Assembly (NCBI GenBank): GCA_002451165.1
Contig: DKBH01000063.1
Span: 1,874-19,474 of the forward strand
Source: Nitrospiraceae bacterium UBA6905
GTDB taxonomy: Bacteria; Nitrospirota; Thermodesulfovibrionia; Thermodesulfovibrionales; UBA6898
Direction: 5' to 3'
DNA length: 17,601 nt
In this document: piece by piece, positions 7,846 through 14,962 of the stretch
How the letters are laid out: every line of letters begins with the position of its first letter
Numbering within the stretch: position 1 is the stretch's first letter
Made by a program: the position numbers and the translations under genes
The notes under the pieces: generated by a model
Database searches by the model: none
What the model saw: the letters and a program-made list of their open reading frames with translations, nothing else
Told to the model about the DNA's origin: nothing

Positions 7846-8273
7846 TTCTCAACCCTCAGCTTATTCTTGTCTACCGCCTCAAACCGAGTCTTGTCCTTAT
7901 CCCCAGCAAAGGGACCCTGCTTTACTTCGATCATCTCCAATTCCGCCAAAGCCTCGAAGCCGTGACCGCCAGTCGCTAAGAGAATAGTATCGCCTCCCTC
8001 GAGGATTCTGCTTTCAAGATATTCCCTAGCGTCGTCATAGAAGTCAATCCTTAGCCTGCCGCGCTTGATGAAGAGCACCTCCTGTGTGAAGTGCACCTGA
8101 CGCGGGACCGGATTGTGTAAGTGCGGCGGAATCTCCTTGCCTGCGGGATGCCTCATGTAAGCGAGCTGTTGCGAAAAATCGTCTGGCGTGAAGAATTGAA
8201 TTCCGGGTTCACTAAAGTCCCGTCGAATGATGACTGCTAGCAATTGATCGCGATGCTTTATGCGCTCTATCAT
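7842..8273 (-). CDS. Small cupin-fold protein of a sugar cluster (function unknown)
   Basis: A 143-residue single-domain cupin. The likely metal ligands are His51 and His53 (PPHLHNPV), Glu65 (TQEVLFIKRGRL) and His104 (LLATGGHGFEAL), with the G-D-T turn at 94-96 starting the second cupin motif. Cupins in such loci act as sugar-nucleotide epimerases, ketoisomerases or isomerases, but this one does not resemble RmlC, FdtA/WxcM or mannose-6-phosphate isomerase closely enough for a call. The intact metal set argues for an enzyme or small-molecule binder rather than a relic. AGGGTG 5 bases upstream supports the ATG at 8273. It shares ATGA overlaps with the aminotransferase and, through it, the methyltransferase, so a role in making or modifying the same amino sugar is likely. 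It heads that unit, just after a possible terminator of the previous one. Confidence 0.85.
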   Translation of the reverse strand: MIERIKHRDQLLAVIIRRDFSEPGIQFFTPDDFSQQLAYMRHPAGKEIPPHLHNPVPRQVHFTQEVLFIKRGRLRIDFYDDAREYLESRILEGGDTILLATGGHGFEALAELEMIEVKQGPFAGDKDKTRFEAVDKNKLRVEK

Positions 8274-8335
8274 TGTTCACCCTGTCTTTCATTCCCTCTG
8301 ATGCGTGAAACAGCGCAGAATTTGAATGAATATGC

Positions 8336-8377
8336 AAAAAAATCATTGACCATTACTCGTCTCAACGATCAATGGTC
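8336..8377 (-). terminator. Candidate rho-independent terminator after the GT4 gene
   Basis: Read on the minus strand, GACCATT (8377-8371) pairs with AATGGTC (8354-8348). Inside this stem, a G-U pair, one mismatch, a T-A pair and CGT/ACG close on a TGAG loop. Seven T follow at 8342-8336 after a 5-base spacer. The left arm lies in the last codons of the GT4 gene and the stop codon lies in the loop side. The 5-base spacer before the T-run is longer than ideal, so it may be leaky. It would separate the dehydratase/GT4 unit from the cupin cassette. Confidence 0.5.
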
Positions 8378-9642
8378 CTTACTGAGACTTTTTGTGCTCG
8401 TAAGTATTCCAGAATATCCTCACCTTCGCGGGCCAAGGCCTTAATCGAAAATCTACTTGCCACAAGCTCTCGTAGGCGCTGTCCGAGATAAACGGCGTGC
8501 TGGCGATCACGTATGACGGAGATCACTGATCGTGCAAAATCTTCCGGAGAATCGGCGATCAATATGTCTTTGCCGTTCACTACCGGGATGCCTTCGGCGC
8601 CGAGCGTTGTGGACACGACCGGGACGCCACAAGCCCCCGCCTCAAGGATCTTAAACCGGGTTCCGGATTCAAAGCGCAGAGGAACGACGGCAACCGAAGC
8701 ATTTGTCAGATATGGTAGAACGGAGGACACCTCGCCCGCAATGGTGACGGAATCGTCGTGAATGTCGGAGAGAACCTTGACAGACCCCCTTCCAACGATG
8801 TAGAAATGAATATCAGGCAATGCACGCTTCAGTAGAGGCAAAACATGATCCAGCATCCAGCGCGCTGCATCTTCCATAGGGCTACCAGGCCAAAAAGATC
8901 CCGCAAGATACATGCAGGGCTTTTTGAATCCGGCCGGTGGAGAAACCTGTGAGTAGGAGTCAAGGTCGATCACATTGGAAAATAAACACACACTGGCAGG
9001 TCGATCGGTCAATTTACGGTAATATTGAACATCAACTTCGGAAACTCCCGTTGTCACGTCTGCCAGTTGAGTCCCCCAACGCTCTTCTGCTTGTTTTAGT
9101 CTTCCTTCTGTTTCTATTTGTTTCCTCGTTGTTTCATTTGATGCAAAAGGGAGCCCCCTGAGCACATATCTAGACCATACACTGTCAGTATCGAGAACCA
9201 CGGGGATCGTTGATCGCATTTTAATATACTTCATCAGCGGATACGAGATGTTCCCATACCCTAGCCAGATGATATCCGCACCCAACTCCGTGGCACGAGT
9301 AACGAGATCTTGATAATCGGACTCATGTTCTGATGACCCGGGTAACAAGGAGCGTCGTATGAATATCCGGGATAATCTGTTTATGCTAGACCGGACAATT
9401 CGCCGCAAAAGGTTCCTCTTATAAAAAGAGGGAGCAAAAAACATATCTGCTACAATTGTCCTATAGAATGCAATCGCTCTGTCACCTCCCACGGCTGCAG
9501 GTGAAATACGAGCGTACAGATACAGTTCAGAGATGGAAGCAAGCGCCTTGATGGAATTTTCTATCCGCAGTTCGGGACCTCCCTTTGAGGGATGCCCAAG
9601 AACCGGACTTGAGAAGAGGATTCTGGGTCGACGTCCATTCAT
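8362..9642 (-). CDS. Glycosyltransferase family 4
   Basis: A 426-residue GT-B transferase. The N-terminal PRILFSSPVLGHPSKGGPELR (6-26) is the substrate-binding start of GT4 enzymes such as those with a GG-x-x-R loop, and ADIIWLGYGN (122-131) and VLDTDSV (149-155) belong to the acceptor domain. The donor half has MYLAGSFWPGSP (244-255), YIVGRG (281-286), IAGEVSSV (301-308) and VPLRFESGTRFKILEAGACG (320-339), where Glu334 is the second Glu of the usual motif and the first is shifted by one residue. I start at ATG 9642, with GGAAAG 8 bases upstream; the GTG at 9648, overlapping the dehydratase stop as GTGA, has the ribosome site too close. Sugar specificity is unknown. Its 3' end forms one arm of a possible terminator. 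Confidence 0.92.
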   Translation of the reverse strand: MNGRRPRILFSSPVLGHPSKGGPELRIENSIKALASISELYLYARISPAAVGGDRAIAFYRTIVADMFFAPSFYKRNLLRRIVRSSINRLSRIFIRRSLLPGSSEHESDYQDLVTRATELGADIIWLGYGNISYPLMKYIKMRSTIPVVLDTDSVWSRYVLRGLPFASNETTRKQIETEGRLKQAEERWGTQLADVTTGVSEVDVQYYRKLTDRPASVCLFSNVIDLDSYSQVSPPAGFKKPCMYLAGSFWPGSPMEDAARWMLDHVLPLLKRALPDIHFYIVGRGSVKVLSDIHDDSVTIAGEVSSVLPYLTNASVAVVPLRFESGTRFKILEAGACGVPVVSTTLGAEGIPVVNGKDILIADSPEDFARSVISVIRDRQHAVYLGQRLRELVASRFSIKALAREGEDILEYLRAQKVSVRTIDR

Positions 9643-9644
9643 GA

Positions 9645-10628
9645 TCACGTCTTTCCGGCATTAGGATTTGCCACATTCGCTTTTTCAGCGTCAACCATCA
9701 TACGCACAACATCCTTCATTTTATACTTTGCCTGCCAGCCTAGTTTTTCATGTGCCCTTGCTGCGTTCCCTCTTCCCTCTACGATATCAGTAGGTCGAAG
9801 AAGCTCCGCATTTGTTATAACATGATGTCGCCAATCAAGCCCTACATTTTCAAAAGCAGCGGCTGCAAATTCTTCGAGACTGTGGCTCTCTCCGGTCGCT
9901 ATTACATAGTCATCCGGCTCTTGCTGCTGCAACATGAGCCACATTGCCTCTACATATTCAGGCGCCCATCCCCAATCACGGCTTATCGAAATATTGCCCA
10001 ACGTGAGCTTTTCTCTGCTTCCAGCTGCAATACGGCATGCGGCAGCAACGATTTTTTTTGTAACAAATCTCTCCGGCCGTAAAGGAGATTCATGATTGAA
10101 TAGAATGCCGGAACAAGCAAAGAGTCCATAGGCCTCACGATAATTTGACACCTCCCAGAAGGCGGCCGCTTTAGCAACTGCATAAGGACTTCGAGGGTGA
10201 AATGGAGTGTTCTCGTCGGCAGGGGCTTGATTGGTATCTCCGAAGCATTCACTTGATCCGGCATTATAAAATCTAACGGTTTTTCCCGTGAAGCGAATAG
10301 CCTCAAGAAGGTACATAGTCCCCACACCAATGCTCTCCAGTGATTCAACCGGCTGCTGGAACGAAAGGGCAACTGAACTCTGGCCTGCAAGATTATATAT
10401 TTCGTCAGGTTGAATCTTGACCAGGACTTGCAGAATACTACGAAAATCGTTCAAGGCCATCGACTCATATTTAATCCGGTCACGGATCCCTAATGAGTTA
10501 AGATTAGAAAAAGATGAAATCTGCGCGTCGCGTGAAGTGCCGTAGACTTCATATCCTTTCGCGAGCAAGAACTGTGAAAGATAGGCACCGTCTTGACCGG
10601 AGATACCGCAAATGAGAGCTTTTTTCAT
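9645..10628 (-). CDS. gmd: GDP-mannose 4,6-dehydratase
   Basis: A 327-residue short-chain dehydrogenase-fold enzyme converting GDP-D-mannose to GDP-4-keto-6-deoxymannose with NADP(H). The nucleotide loop is CGISGQDGAYLSQ (7-19), followed by TSR (31-33) for the NADP phosphate. YNLAGQSSVALSFQ (78-91), AGSSECFGD (123-131, Ser126-Glu127) and SPYAVAK (147-153, catalytic Tyr149 and Lys153) give the active site. GILFNHESPLRPERFVTKKI (174-193) and LGNISISRDWGWAPEYVEAMW (210-230) are diagnostic for Gmd. The length matches the shorter bacterial form such as that of Pseudomonas rather than the longer E. coli protein. No GDP-fucose synthase or RMD reductase is visible, and the perosamine-synthase-like aminotransferase at 6736-7845 is the only downstream consumer seen. 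A 64-base gap separates it from the gene upstream. Confidence 0.96.
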   Translation of the reverse strand: MKKALICGISGQDGAYLSQFLLAKGYEVYGTSRDAQISSFSNLNSLGIRDRIKYESMALNDFRSILQVLVKIQPDEIYNLAGQSSVALSFQQPVESLESIGVGTMYLLEAIRFTGKTVRFYNAGSSECFGDTNQAPADENTPFHPRSPYAVAKAAAFWEVSNYREAYGLFACSGILFNHESPLRPERFVTKKIVAAACRIAAGSREKLTLGNISISRDWGWAPEYVEAMWLMLQQQEPDDYVIATGESHSLEEFAAAAFENVGLDWRHHVITNAELLRPTDIVEGRGNAARAHEKLGWQAKYKMKDVVRMMVDAEKANVANPNAGKT

Positions 10629-10692
10629 AAAGCACCACTTTCTTTCGATATCGACCTAACACTGTTTATCATAAGATGGTTGCGGAAAAGAA

Positions 10693-12345
10693 TCAGCTTT
10701 GGGCTGGCCATCTGTCCTCGGATACGATGGGAAGCCCTGCCATGACAGAGTCCACGATATAATCAAGATGGATTTTTTTGCCAGGCAGAATGTCGTCTAG
10801 CGATTTCACCTTGATGCGTGGGGTCTCCCCCCATTTATAATCCATGATATCTATCTTCGTGTAGTAGTGAAACTGCTGGAAGAGTATGAATTTGTAAGCC
10901 AGATCGATCTGGCTCATCTGCTCCAGCAAAACGTCACCCCGAAGCGTTCTATCAAGCATTATAAAATAGTCATCCCTTTTCGACGGGTCAAGCGTGAACC
11001 CAAACCCGCGATAGGGTGACCGGGCAGAGGTAATCACTGGTATCCCTCTGGCCGACATCTCAAAACCAACGGTCGTCGTATGTATAAGACCTACCTTGAT
11101 CAACGGCAACAATTGATAAACGGTGATTGCTGATTTGGGGGTCAGCAAAGCAACGTTGTCAGGTATCACCACACCTCGCTGCCGGAGGGTGGTAGTAACC
11201 CGTTCCTCGGTTTCGGGAATGGAGGGGTTCTGTTCCGCCGGGTGAGGCTTGACGATCAATTGATATTCTGGATGAGAGCCGAACCAGGCTATTGTCTCGG
11301 CAATCCATTCGATCATATCGCTGAACACGACCTGCTTGTTAAGCGCGGCCAGGTCCCATATTACATTTGCCGCAAGAAGGGCTGTGGGTTTGTCATACTT
11401 GATCTTCGACAGATCTGCTTCCTCATTGCAATGCGGTGCCAATGATGCCGTATCGAGAATCATGTCCTTACCGGAGAATCGTCCAATCAGCCATTCATCA
11501 ACCGTTTTTCTCCGTGCATCTGAAAGGGGAATTACCGAGAACGCGGGCCACGCCCTGCTGTAGTTCATATTCATTGATGCGTCATTATAGGCGTAACACC
11601 ATGCACCTGGCCGTGTACCGCTCCAGTGTGAGTAGAAGGGTATTCCCCGCCGCTCACACAATTTCTGCAAGATTGCCCACATGCCATAATAGCTGTCGTT
11701 CGCGACTACTCGGTCAGGTTTGACTTCGTTGAGGATGTTATGGTAAGCCGCACGGACGATCAATAGATTTCGCAAATGACCCCGTCCTAGTCGCTCATGT
11801 CCTTCGACAAGGCGGTAATCGCCGACGACGTAATTATTAACAAGTATATCTTTGGCCCAATGGCCGAAAGAAAGGCCATCTGAGGAATATGACATCCACG
11901 CTTCGTCTCGGAGAGCGGCAACCTCCTCCTCGATCTGTCGGGCCTCGTCGCTGTCGATATATGAGGAAAAGGCCAGAGGACTCAGGCCCATATTTTCCCA
12001 CATTTTCCGCGAGGTCATGCTGCAGCGCAGACAGTTTTGAGGGAATTTACTTCCTCCTCCCCACACACCGCCAAAGAAATTGCATTCGGTATGCTGTACC
12101 CTGTCACAATATATTGGCATGATCTCTGCACCACGGATTCTTAACGCCGTCGAAAAGATCACGTCATGGGCATAGCAAGGCGGATAGATACTGAAGCTCG
12201 GTCGGTAGAGGATCTTCAGACGACGCCCGTCCTGTCTCGGCACCGTTGATCGACAAATCTCCTGGCCAATCGTTTTAATTGTTCGGCGATACTCCCTGCT
12301 ACTGGCATTGCTTTCGAATATCGCCCTGACTCTTTCAAAATTCAC
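10693..12345 (-). CDS. Capsule-synthesis-like (KpsC/KpsS-type) glycosyltransferase, 550 residues
   Basis: A large, soluble-looking protein that I place in the capsule polysaccharide synthesis group of GT-B-like transferases. The C-terminal half carries YQLIVKPHPAEQNP (361-374) and LIKVGLIHTTTVGFEMSARGIPVI (415-438), the pattern of KpsC/KpsS and related CDP-polyol or Kdo transferases, where the histidine and the T-S-T/G-E stretch bind the donor. The N-terminal half holds LKILYRPSFSIYPPCYAHDV (43-62) and a glycine-rich stretch ending in a Cys pair, NCLRC (104-108), possibly a metal site. VANDSYYGMWAILQKLCERRGIPF (214-237) resembles acceptor-domain helices. The start is GTG 12345 with AAGGA about 10 bases upstream, 15 bases after the upstream stop. 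The donor is unknown; a CMP- or GDP-linked sugar made in this locus is possible. It could instead be a phosphotransferase. Confidence 0.85.
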   Translation of the reverse strand: MNFERVRAIFESNASSREYRRTIKTIGQEICRSTVPRQDGRRLKILYRPSFSIYPPCYAHDVIFSTALRIRGAEIMPIYCDRVQHTECNFFGGVWGGGSKFPQNCLRCSMTSRKMWENMGLSPLAFSSYIDSDEARQIEEEVAALRDEAWMSYSSDGLSFGHWAKDILVNNYVVGDYRLVEGHERLGRGHLRNLLIVRAAYHNILNEVKPDRVVANDSYYGMWAILQKLCERRGIPFYSHWSGTRPGAWCYAYNDASMNMNYSRAWPAFSVIPLSDARRKTVDEWLIGRFSGKDMILDTASLAPHCNEEADLSKIKYDKPTALLAANVIWDLAALNKQVVFSDMIEWIAETIAWFGSHPEYQLIVKPHPAEQNPSIPETEERVTTTLRQRGVVIPDNVALLTPKSAITVYQLLPLIKVGLIHTTTVGFEMSARGIPVITSARSPYRGFGFTLDPSKRDDYFIMLDRTLRGDVLLEQMSQIDLAYKFILFQQFHYYTKIDIMDYKWGETPRIKVKSLDDILPGKKIHLDYIVDSVMAGLPIVSEDRWPAQS

Positions 12346-12360
12346 GGATCAATAATCCTT

Positions 12361-13227
12361 TTACCATGCAAACAGCATATAGGGCCGCGGTGGGTGAAAC
12401 CATCCGTACATTCCCCTGAATTCGATTTTATAAGATGGGTTTGCTTTTTTGATTATTTGAGCGCACAGCCGGGCATTTTCGTAACCATGGTATACCGCAA
12501 TAGCAAGCTTCGGCCTGAGTTCCCGCAAAAGCCGTGTACCGCCCAACAAGGCATCCATTTCGGCGCCCTCAATATCCATTTTGATCATCCCGCCTGTTCC
12601 AAGACAATAACGCCCTCTCAATGCATCAAGCGTGGTCAAGGGCACGTGATATCCCTTGTCTGAAGAGGCAACAACCGCTTCGCAGGCGCGAAGGGGATCA
12701 AGAGAGAGCGTTGTCATACCGGTTTCACGCCCCAATGCTCCTTCAAATAGCTCAAAACATCCCATACTGGCCTGCCCGACAAAGGTCTTTCGCAACGCAG
12801 GCCATAATGGTTTGAGCGGCTCCACGGCGATAACCCGTCGCGCTCCCCGCTCCAGCGCGAACAGGGAGAAAAAGCCTTCGCAGGCGCCGGCATCAATGAT
12901 CCATTCAGTATCCCGAAGATTAAAAGCGGGATGGTCATATGAAGAGGGGTTCTCAGCCCACGGTGCAAAGACCTCGGAGAAGAGCCAGCTCAAATCGGCT
13001 GATGATATTTCAGACGGCCAAAAGATTGTGCGTTCCCCGATTTCGAGCAGAGCAAGCCCGTTTTCCTCACGGGATTTGACCTGTATCGGCGTCCTTGTCA
13101 TGTCGTAACGTTCATTGAGATGCAGACGCAGGTCGGAGCAAGAAAAACGATAGTCGCCCCTGAGTCGCGAGTACAGGTATGACAGAACATTCGTGCTTTT
13201 CTGGATAAGGACTCGCAGCACACTCAT
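12361..13227 (-). CDS. FkbM-family SAM-dependent methyltransferase
   Basis: A 288-residue methyltransferase. A variable N-terminal 105 residues precede motif I, WIIDAGACEGFFSLFAL (109-125). AVEPLKPLWPAL (134-145) provides the acidic ligand Glu136. VPLTTLDAL (195-203) and the family signature GMIKMDIEGAEMDALLG (213-229) follow, then LAIAVYHGYEN (241-251) near the C-terminus. FkbM enzymes O-methylate sugars or other small molecules; a glycan or nucleotide-sugar hydroxyl is the likely target here. The ATG overlaps the stop of the nucleotidyltransferase gene by one base (TAATG), so translation is probably coupled to the nonulosonate module. It shares little sequence with the other FkbM protein at 4011-4763 outside the motifs. 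Confidence 0.9.
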   Translation of the reverse strand: MSVLRVLIQKSTNVLSYLYSRLRGDYRFSCSDLRLHLNERYDMTRTPIQVKSREENGLALLEIGERTIFWPSEISSADLSWLFSEVFAPWAENPSSYDHPAFNLRDTEWIIDAGACEGFFSLFALERGARRVIAVEPLKPLWPALRKTFVGQASMGCFELFEGALGRETGMTTLSLDPLRACEAVVASSDKGYHVPLTTLDALRGRYCLGTGGMIKMDIEGAEMDALLGGTRLLRELRPKLAIAVYHGYENARLCAQIIKKANPSYKIEFRGMYGWFHPPRPYMLFAW

Positions 13228-14303
13228 TATCTATCCAGTTCCCCGTTTTGCAGATCAGTTTTAGCCTTTTCGTAATCACTGATCTGGCCGATATCCATCC
13301 AGTATTCAATTATGGGAAAGCTGACCACCCTTTTTCCTGCTGTAATAAGAGATTCCATCAACTCAGTCATATCATAACGCTTATCTTTGGGAATACCGGC
13401 GTGCACATGAGGTTCCAGCAGATAAATCCCCGCGTTTACAAAAAGCCTGATAGTCGGCTTTTCCCGGATTGCAGTAACTACTATATCATCACAATCAAGA
13501 ACGCCATAGGGTACTTTAAGCTCATACTGCCGCACCCCCACGGTCAGGTCGGACCCATGTTCGCGATGAAAGGCAACCATCGAACGAAAATCAACTTTGG
13601 TCAGGATATCTCCGTTAATGACCAGGAGAGGTTCATCGCCAGCCTCAACAAGCGCCAGGGAACCAGCGGTACCTAAGGGGGCGTTTTCCTCGATATAGTC
13701 TACGGCGACACCGAAATCGGTGCCGTTACCAAAATGAGAGCGAATTTTATCCGGGAGGTAGTGCGTAGTCACCTTTACATGGGAAATGCCGGCTTCCCTC
13801 AATTGTCCGATGAGATGTTCCATCACCGGGCGATCTCCCAGAGGCAGCATGGGTTTAGGCGTGTCTTCCGTAAGGGGCCGAAGTCGCGTACCGAAGCCCC
13901 CTGCCATAACAACAGCCCGCACACCCGGTGCATCGATACGCTGCATGTCGGAGCGGAGCAACAGATCAACCAACCGCCCCTCGTTGTCAAGAATTGGGAG
14001 TTGGTGCACCAGGAACGATTTGCCATGGTCCATCAAGTGGAGCGCGTCGAGAGCGGAAATGCCCTCTTTGGCGGTCAGGGGGTGGTTACCGGCAATCGTT
14101 AGACATGGCTCAGTCAGCGATATTTTCCTCATAATCGCCCTGCGGATATCGCCGTCCGTGACAACCCCTAGCAGCATGGCGCGCTCATCGCATACTGCTA
14201 ACACTCCCAGACCCGAACGGTCGAGTATGGCGATGCATTCGGAGATCGGCATTTCCGGGTGAACAATGACCTGTTTCAATCGCACTGCCGTCTGCTCCGT
14301 CAT
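13227..14303 (-). CDS. CBS-domain sugar-1-phosphate nucleotidyltransferase (PtmE-like)
   Basis: A 358-residue protein with two CBS domains (about 8-60 and 65-122) fused to a nucleotidyltransferase. The catalytic N-loop is AVVMAGGFGTRLRPLTEDTP (130-149), followed by KPMLPLGDRPVMEH. NGD (230-232) carries the metal-binding Asp, and EKP (281-283), FVNAGIYLLEP (288-298) and YWMDIGQISDYEKA (334-347) complete the fold. The same architecture is seen in Campylobacter PtmE, which makes GDP-glucosamine for legionaminic acid; guanylyl or uridylyl transfer to a (2-amino)hexose phosphate is therefore likely. CBS domains suggest control by an adenine nucleotide or cytidine ligand. The ATG 14303 overlaps the NeuD-like gene as ATGA and has AGGA at 14315-14312; the longer frame from 14351 adds 16 residues without a ribosome site. 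Base specificity is not readable. Confidence 0.92.
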   Translation of the reverse strand: MTEQTAVRLKQVIVHPEMPISECIAILDRSGLGVLAVCDERAMLLGVVTDGDIRRAIMRKISLTEPCLTIAGNHPLTAKEGISALDALHLMDHGKSFLVHQLPILDNEGRLVDLLLRSDMQRIDAPGVRAVVMAGGFGTRLRPLTEDTPKPMLPLGDRPVMEHLIGQLREAGISHVKVTTHYLPDKIRSHFGNGTDFGVAVDYIEENAPLGTAGSLALVEAGDEPLLVINGDILTKVDFRSMVAFHREHGSDLTVGVRQYELKVPYGVLDCDDIVVTAIREKPTIRLFVNAGIYLLEPHVHAGIPKDKRYDMTELMESLITAGKRVVSFPIIEYWMDIGQISDYEKAKTDLQNGELDR

Positions 14304-14962
14304 ATTCCGCATCCTGTCAATTTTTTCGCCGGATTTCCTGCTACCATGCAATCATCGGGAACATCCTTTACAACTACAGCCCCTGCGCCGACTAGGGATC
14401 GCTTTCCGATCCGGATTCCCTGGCGTATTACAGACCCAATCCCGATCATTGATTCGTCCCCGACCGCGACACTTCCGGCCAGGTGGGCGCCGGTCGAAAT
14501 GTGCACATGATTTCCTATAATACAGTCGTGCTCCACGATCGCGCCTGTATTAATGATGACATTTTCGCCGATCCTGCAGGCGGTATTGACTATTGCGGCG
14601 ACCATGACGGTCGCACCTTTACCGAGCAAAGCATGGGACGAAATATGCGCTGATGCGTGTACGACCTCAAGAGGAGCAAGCCCTCGACTGACAGCGTTCT
14701 CATACAGTTTTTTCCGGTGAGCTAGTGATTTGACGGCTCCCAGACCTAGAAAGAAAGCAGAAATTCCTGACTGGGCTATGAGCCTGTCAAGCTTTTCGTC
14801 ACCGCCTAGGACCGGTATCCCAAGCACCGTCGTGTCCCAGAGAGTAGTATCGGTGTCAAGCAATCCTACGATCGAGCAATTATTTTGTTGCAACAGGATA
14901 TCGAGCACAACCTTTGTATGGCCTCCAGCACCGATGCCAATCGCTTTAATCGGGTGGTTCAT
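14300..14962 (-). CDS. neuD: NeuD/PglD-type sugar acyltransferase
   Basis: A 220-residue acyl-CoA-dependent transferase. The N-terminal domain has the nucleotide-sugar loop GIGAGGHTKVVLDIL (9-23), and the rest is a left-handed beta helix of hexapeptide repeats (about 100-205), with IGENVIINTGAIVEHDCIIG (131-150) carrying the likely base His145. It ends in the usual VKDVPDDCMVAGNPAKKL (198-215). NeuD and PglD N- or O-acetylate amino sugars or sialic acids; here it may acetylate an amine of the nonulosonate or its hexose precursor, possibly with another acyl group. The ATG at 14962 overlaps the NeuB stop (ATGA) and has GGGGAG 7 bases upstream, which is why I prefer it to the ATG at 14977. A role in a perosamine-type acetylation cannot be excluded. 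Confidence 0.92.
   Translation of the reverse strand: MNHPIKAIGIGAGGHTKVVLDILLQQNNCSIVGLLDTDTTLWDTTVLGIPVLGGDEKLDRLIAQSGISAFFLGLGAVKSLAHRKKLYENAVSRGLAPLEVVHASAHISSHALLGKGATVMVAAIVNTACRIGENVIINTGAIVEHDCIIGNHVHISTGAHLAGSVAVGDESMIGIGSVIRQGIRIGKRSLVGAGAVVVKDVPDDCMVAGNPAKKLTGCGI

Noticed and set aside
7870..7877. GGCGGTAG on the minus strand, the core of the ops element used by RfaH in polysaccharide operons
   Set aside because: It lies inside the cupin coding sequence, in the codons for Glu-Ala-Val-Asp, and lacks the T expected three bases after the core. One such octamer is expected by chance in a window of this size on two strands.
6847..7965. Plus-strand open frame of 372 codons antisense to the aminotransferase and cupin genes
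   Set aside because: It is the mirror frame of a GC-rich real gene with clear PLP-enzyme motifs on the minus strand; the plus-strand product has no recognisable domain.
10629..10692. TATGAT on the minus strand in the 64-base gap before gmd, possible -10 box
   Set aside because: No acceptable -35 sequence 15-18 bases upstream. An internal promoter is possible but not supported.
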